Below, in pieces: positions 6,015 to 8,687 of a DNA stretch of 8,687 bases. The position numbers and the translations under genes were made by a program. The DNA is taken from the NCBI GenBank assembly GCA_014728955.1, contig WJKT01000085.1, forward strand, positions 1-8,687, written 5' to 3'. Numbering within the stretch: position 1 is the first letter of the stretch; each line of letters begins with the position of its first letter. This stretch comes from Candidatus Peregrinibacteria bacterium. GTDB taxonomy: Bacteria; Patescibacteriota; Gracilibacteria; UBA1369; PNNO01. Under the pieces are notes generated by a model. That model did no database searches and was not told the origin of the DNA. It was given only the letters and a program-made list of their open reading frames with translations.

Positions 6015-7406
6015 ATGAGAGTACAAAATACCAAATTTGTATGCACCCTCGGACCCGCATCCGAACAACCGTCTGTTTTAAAGAAAATGATTATTGCCGG
6101 CATGGATGTTGCTCGTCTGAATTTTTCACATGGAACATATGAAAATCATTCGGCACTTATTAAAAAAATTCGAACACTTGCAGATGAGATGAATGTTCCT
6201 CTTGCCATCATGCAAGATCTTCAGGGGCCAAAAATACGTATCGGTACTATTGATGATAAAGGAATCCCCGTTCGTAAAGGCAAGGAAGTAATATTAACCT
6301 GTGGCAAGAAAACAAAAGACACTATACCCGTTCAATATAAATCTCTTTATAAAGATGTAAAAAAAGGAAGTCGATTATTAATTGATGACGGATTGGTAGA
6401 GCTTAAAGTAAAAAAAATAATCGGCAAAAATATTGTATGTATTGCGCAAAATAAAGGGACTATCAAAAAAAACAAAGGAATTAATGTACCGGGATGTACC
6501 ATTACTATCGATCCCGTTACGGAAAAAGACAAAAAAGATCTGCGTTTTGGACTAAAAAACGATATTGATTATGTAGCTCTTTCTTTTGTTCGAGAAGCAA
6601 AAGATATTCGTAAAATAAGAAAATATATAGGGAATAAGCCGGTTCAGATTGTAGCAAAAATAGAACGACTGCAGGCCATTAAAAATCTTGATGAAATTAT
6701 TAAAGAAGCTGATGCAGTGATGGTTGCACGTGGCGACCTGGCTATGGAAATAGGTCCGGAAAGGGTGCCGATCGTGCAAAAAGAAATGATTCAAAAATGC
6801 AATAAAGCGGGAAAGCCCGTCATTACCGCAACGCAAATGCTACAATCGATGGTAAAAAAACCGCAACCAACACGCGCGGAGGTAAGCGATACAGCAAACG
6901 CGATTTTCGACCATACCGATGCTATTATGCTTTCTAATGAAACCGCAGTGGGTAAATACCCCGTAAAAGCCGTTAATATCTTTGCGAAAGTGGCACAAAC
7001 CGTAGAAAAAGAATTAAAGGGATACCATCATTTACTCCCCGCCCGATCGATACACAACACCATTGATTATTATGACGCACTCGGTTTTGAAACCTGTCAG
7101 CTTGCGGAAATAACCAAAGCAAAACATATTATTGTTATAACAACGTCGGGAAAGTCTGCTCGTTATATCGCAAAACATCGTTCATACATACCGACAACGG
7201 TTATCACTCCTCATAAAAAAACAAAAAATCAGTTGGCGCTCTTATGGGGGTTAAACAGTATTATTTTGGGAAAGGTTAGTGCTGAAAAATATTTACAAGA
7301 TATTAAAGCGCTGGTCAAAAAACAACACCATATCAAGAAAGGACAAAAAATTGTTGTTTTGTATACCCATACAAAAGAAAAACGTATTGTATCAACAACT
7401 ATATAA
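6015..7406 (+). CDS. pyk: Pyruvate kinase
   Basis: Pyruvate kinase converts phosphoenolpyruvate and ADP to pyruvate and ATP in the last step of glycolysis. At 463 residues it is close to E. coli PykF (470). The start is typical (TKFVCTLGPAS), followed by VARLNFSHG and the QDLQGPKIRIG segment that opens the B domain. The B domain lies about 72-165. The catalytic lysine signature IVAKIERLQA gives K215 and metal ligand E217, and ARGDLAMEIG supplies the second metal ligand D241. ITATQMLQSM and TRAEVSDTANAIFD follow. The C-terminal regulatory-type domain (about 350-463, with ITTSGKSARYIAKHR) is complete. The ATG immediately follows the TAA of the small upstream ORF, so translation is probably coupled and no separate Shine-Dalgarno is needed. 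Which effector, if any, controls it cannot be told by eye. The assignment is secure. Confidence 0.98.
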   Translation: MRVQNTKFVCTLGPASEQPSVLKKMIIAGMDVARLNFSHGTYENHSALIKKIRTLADEMNVPLAIMQDLQGPKIRIGTIDDKGIPVRKGKEVILTCGKKTKDTIPVQYKSLYKDVKKGSRLLIDDGLVELKVKKIIGKNIVCIAQNKGTIKKNKGINVPGCTITIDPVTEKDKKDLRFGLKNDIDYVALSFVREAKDIRKIRKYIGNKPVQIVAKIERLQAIKNLDEIIKEADAVMVARGDLAMEIGPERVPIVQKEMIQKCNKAGKPVITATQMLQSMVKKPQPTRAEVSDTANAIFDHTDAIMLSNETAVGKYPVKAVNIFAKVAQTVEKELKGYHHLLPARSIHNTIDYYDALGFETCQLAEITKAKHIIVITTSGKSARYIAKHRSYIPTTVITPHKKTKNQLALLWGLNSIILGKVSAEKYLQDIKALVKKQHHIKKGQKIVVLYTHTKEKRIVSTTI

Positions 7407-7415
7407 ACGTATTAT
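7387..7415 (+). promoter_or_regulatory. Weak internal promoter candidate before ruvC
   Basis: TTGTAT (7387-7392, three of six -35 bases) and TATTAT (7410-7415, five of six -10 bases) are separated by 17 bases and straddle the pyk stop. A start near 7422 would give a leader of about 19 bases to the ruvC ATG at 7441. AT-rich sequence produces such pairs often, so this is only a candidate. Adjacent direct copies of TATAAAC occur at 7402-7408 and 7412-7419 (imperfectly spaced within the same stretch). Confidence 0.2.
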
Positions 7416-7440
7416 AAACAGGAACGTTAAGCTTTTAAAC

Positions 7441-7935
7441 ATGCGCATACTCGGTATTGATCCGGGAACAGCACGGATCGGTTACGGCATTATAGATTTG
7501 AAAGACGACGATTATACAATCGTTGACTGTGGCTGCATAACAACAAAAGCAGGCAAAGCATTGGAAATCAGATTGATGGAGATCGCCGATGATATCGAAC
7601 AGTTAATTGAAACGCACCAACCCGATGTTGCTGCAGTGGAAGAATTATTTTTCTCAAAAAATACTACAACCGCACTGGCTGTTGCTCATGCTCGCGGCGT
7701 TATTATTGAAAAAATTAAACGACACGACATTCCTCTACACTCGTACAATCCCATGCGGATAAAACAAGCATTGTGCAGTAGCGGTAAGGCGGATAAACAT
7801 CAAATGCAAAAAATGACACAACTATTATTGGAACTTTCTTCGGTTCCCACACCCGATGACACCGCTGACGCCTTAGCAATCGCCTTGTGTCACGGCAATA
7901 CGCATCGCAATAAATCTCTTTACATGAACGTATGA
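7441..7935 (+). CDS. ruvC: Crossover junction endodeoxyribonuclease RuvC (Holliday junction resolvase)
   Basis: RuvC is a dimeric, Mg-dependent nuclease of the RNase H fold that resolves Holliday junctions after RuvAB branch migration. The 164-residue product is slightly shorter than the E. coli protein (173). The four catalytic acidic residues are readable: D7 in LGIDPGTARIGYG, E67 in AAVEELFF, and D140 and D143 in TPDDTADALAIALCH. The conserved basic DNA-binding region is YNPMRIKQALCSSGKADKHQMQKM. The ATG at 7441 is chosen because RuvC proteins start at MRILGIDPG. Upstream in-frame codons back to 7279 lie inside pyk and show no homology. AGGAA at about 7420-7425 is too far (about 16 bases) to be a convincing Shine-Dalgarno. 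The TGA stop overlaps the next ATG (ATGA). The gene is separated from ruvA by about 5.9 kb of metabolic genes. Confidence 0.97.
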   Translation: MRILGIDPGTARIGYGIIDLKDDDYTIVDCGCITTKAGKALEIRLMEIADDIEQLIETHQPDVAAVEELFFSKNTTTALAVAHARGVIIEKIKRHDIPLHSYNPMRIKQALCSSGKADKHQMQKMTQLLLELSSVPTPDDTADALAIALCHGNTHRNKSLYMNV

Positions 7936-8687
7936 ATAAATTTCTCACCGTACTCAATTTCCTGCTCTTAACAACGCTTATAATTCTTACGCTCTATGTG
8001 TTTGATATTATTTCAATACCCTTTTTAGAGCAAGAAGATCCACTTCCCGAACAATCGATCACCCAGGAAGAAGAACCAACGGGAACCACCCCGGATCAAC
8101 CAAAAGTAAGCCGAACAAAGTCATACGAAGAGCTGATGGAGAAAGCGGACGTATATTTTGAAAACGGATTATATGATTTAGCCATCGACAGCTATACTCA
8201 GGCAAGTCAAAAAGCAGAATTAAATAAACAACCGTTATTGAAAATCGCCGCTATACAACTTCTTCAACGTGAATACGAAAAAGCGAAAGAAATGAGTCTT
8301 CATATACTTGATATTGATGAACACAGCGGACTTGCAAAATTATATTTGGGACAAGCATACATAGGGCTGGAAGAATTCAGTAACGCAAAAAGTACGTTCG
8401 ATAGTATTAATAGCGATGATCAAAAAGTACAATATTATCAAGGTATTCTGGCACTCTTTTTTGAAGAATATGAACGAGGGAGAGGCCTGTTGGAAACAGC
8501 CGCAAATAAAACAACCGCCGATGAAACAATTGCACGGTATGCACTCAGTTTTGTAAATGCGATGAATGAATTCGACCGTTACGATGCCGGATTGAACAGT
8601 CATTTGCGTGTTCTTACAGCACGAAGTTTCGCACAAGCTAATCAGCCTCAACTGGCAAAAGAAACTATCTGGCCCGTACTGGAAAAA
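7932..8687 (+). CDS. Membrane-anchored TPR-repeat protein, incomplete at window end
   Basis: The frame is open for 252 codons up to the last base, with no stop, so the C terminus is missing. The start is the ATG overlapping the ruvC stop. Residues 4-24 form one hydrophobic helix (FLTVLNFLLLTTLIILTLYVF) after MNK, a typical signal anchor, with the bulk of the protein predicted outside the cytoplasmic membrane. A Pro/Glu/Thr/Gln-rich linker covers about 31-63. From about residue 65 the sequence is helical and TPR-like: YEELMEKADVYFENGLYDLA, then LLQREYEKAKEMSLHILDID, then AKLYLGQAYIGLEEFSNAKS (about 65-98, 104-131, 133-160), each with the small/aromatic pattern of tetratricopeptide repeats. Further helices, including ALFFEEYERGRGLLETA, continue to the window end. 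TPR arrays mediate protein-protein contact; partner and role are unknown. Co-transcription with ruvC does not imply a recombination role. Confidence 0.8.
   Translation, partial: MNKFLTVLNFLLLTTLIILTLYVFDIISIPFLEQEDPLPEQSITQEEEPTGTTPDQPKVSRTKSYEELMEKADVYFENGLYDLAIDSYTQASQKAELNKQPLLKIAAIQLLQREYEKAKEMSLHILDIDEHSGLAKLYLGQAYIGLEEFSNAKSTFDSINSDDQKVQYYQGILALFFEEYERGRGLLETAANKTTADETIARYALSFVNAMNEFDRYDAGLNSHLRVLTARSFAQANQPQLAKETIWPVLEK

Noticed and set aside
7279..7440. Upstream extension of RuvC by 54 residues
   Set aside because: It lies inside the pyk coding region and is unlike any RuvC; MRILGIDPG at 7441 is the family N terminus.
8340..8651. 103-codon open frame on the minus strand
   Set aside because: It is antisense to the TPR-protein frame, with atypical composition and no homology that I can see.
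1..8687. CRISPR array, insertion sequence, phage, tRNA or rRNA gene
   Set aside because: Reading through the window showed no spaced long direct repeats, transposase motifs, cloverleaf-forming segments or rRNA-like stretches; nearly all bases are explained by housekeeping genes.

Overview
This is an 8.7 kb stretch of AT-rich bacterial chromosome, almost entirely coding, with every recognised gene on the + strand. It uses the standard genetic code: TGA, TAG and TAA all end genes here. Most starts lack a purine-rich Shine-Dalgarno motif. Genes abut or overlap by a few bases (ATGA overlaps at 381-384 and 7932-7935, an 8-base overlap at 1533-1540, a TAA/ATG junction at 6012-6017). The style is compatible with a compact genome such as a Patescibacteria/CPR lineage (Peregrinibacteria-like), but nothing seen fixes the taxon, so treat that as a low-confidence inference.

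Region 1 (1-5723) reads like one operon. It holds the 3' end of tgt (queuine tRNA-ribosyltransferase), an HD-domain phosphohydrolase of the YfbR/HDDC2 type, ruvA (Holliday junction recognition), an M24-family Xaa-Pro aminopeptidase-like enzyme, a purQ gene with a long C-terminal extension, and glmS (glucosamine-6-phosphate synthase). The PurQ protein is the most unusual item. Its extension reads as two successive PurS-like domains, so the glutaminase and a PurS 'dimer' of the FGAM synthase complex appear to be joined in one chain.

Region 2 (5724-5807) is the only intergenic gap longer than about 35 bases. It carries a good extended -10 promoter candidate (TGCTATAAT) and probably separates two transcription units.

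Region 3 (5808-8687) starts with a 68-residue charged helical protein of unknown function. It is followed by pyk (pyruvate kinase), ruvC (Holliday junction resolvase) and a membrane-anchored TPR protein that runs off the window end.

Functionally the window mixes tRNA modification, homologous recombination (ruvA and ruvC, with no ruvB in view), peptide turnover, purine and amino-sugar biosynthesis (two unrelated glutamine amidotransferases next to each other) and glycolysis. No tRNA, rRNA, CRISPR array, insertion sequence or phage gene was seen. Apart from the PurQ fusion and the small ORF, this is ordinary core chromosome.
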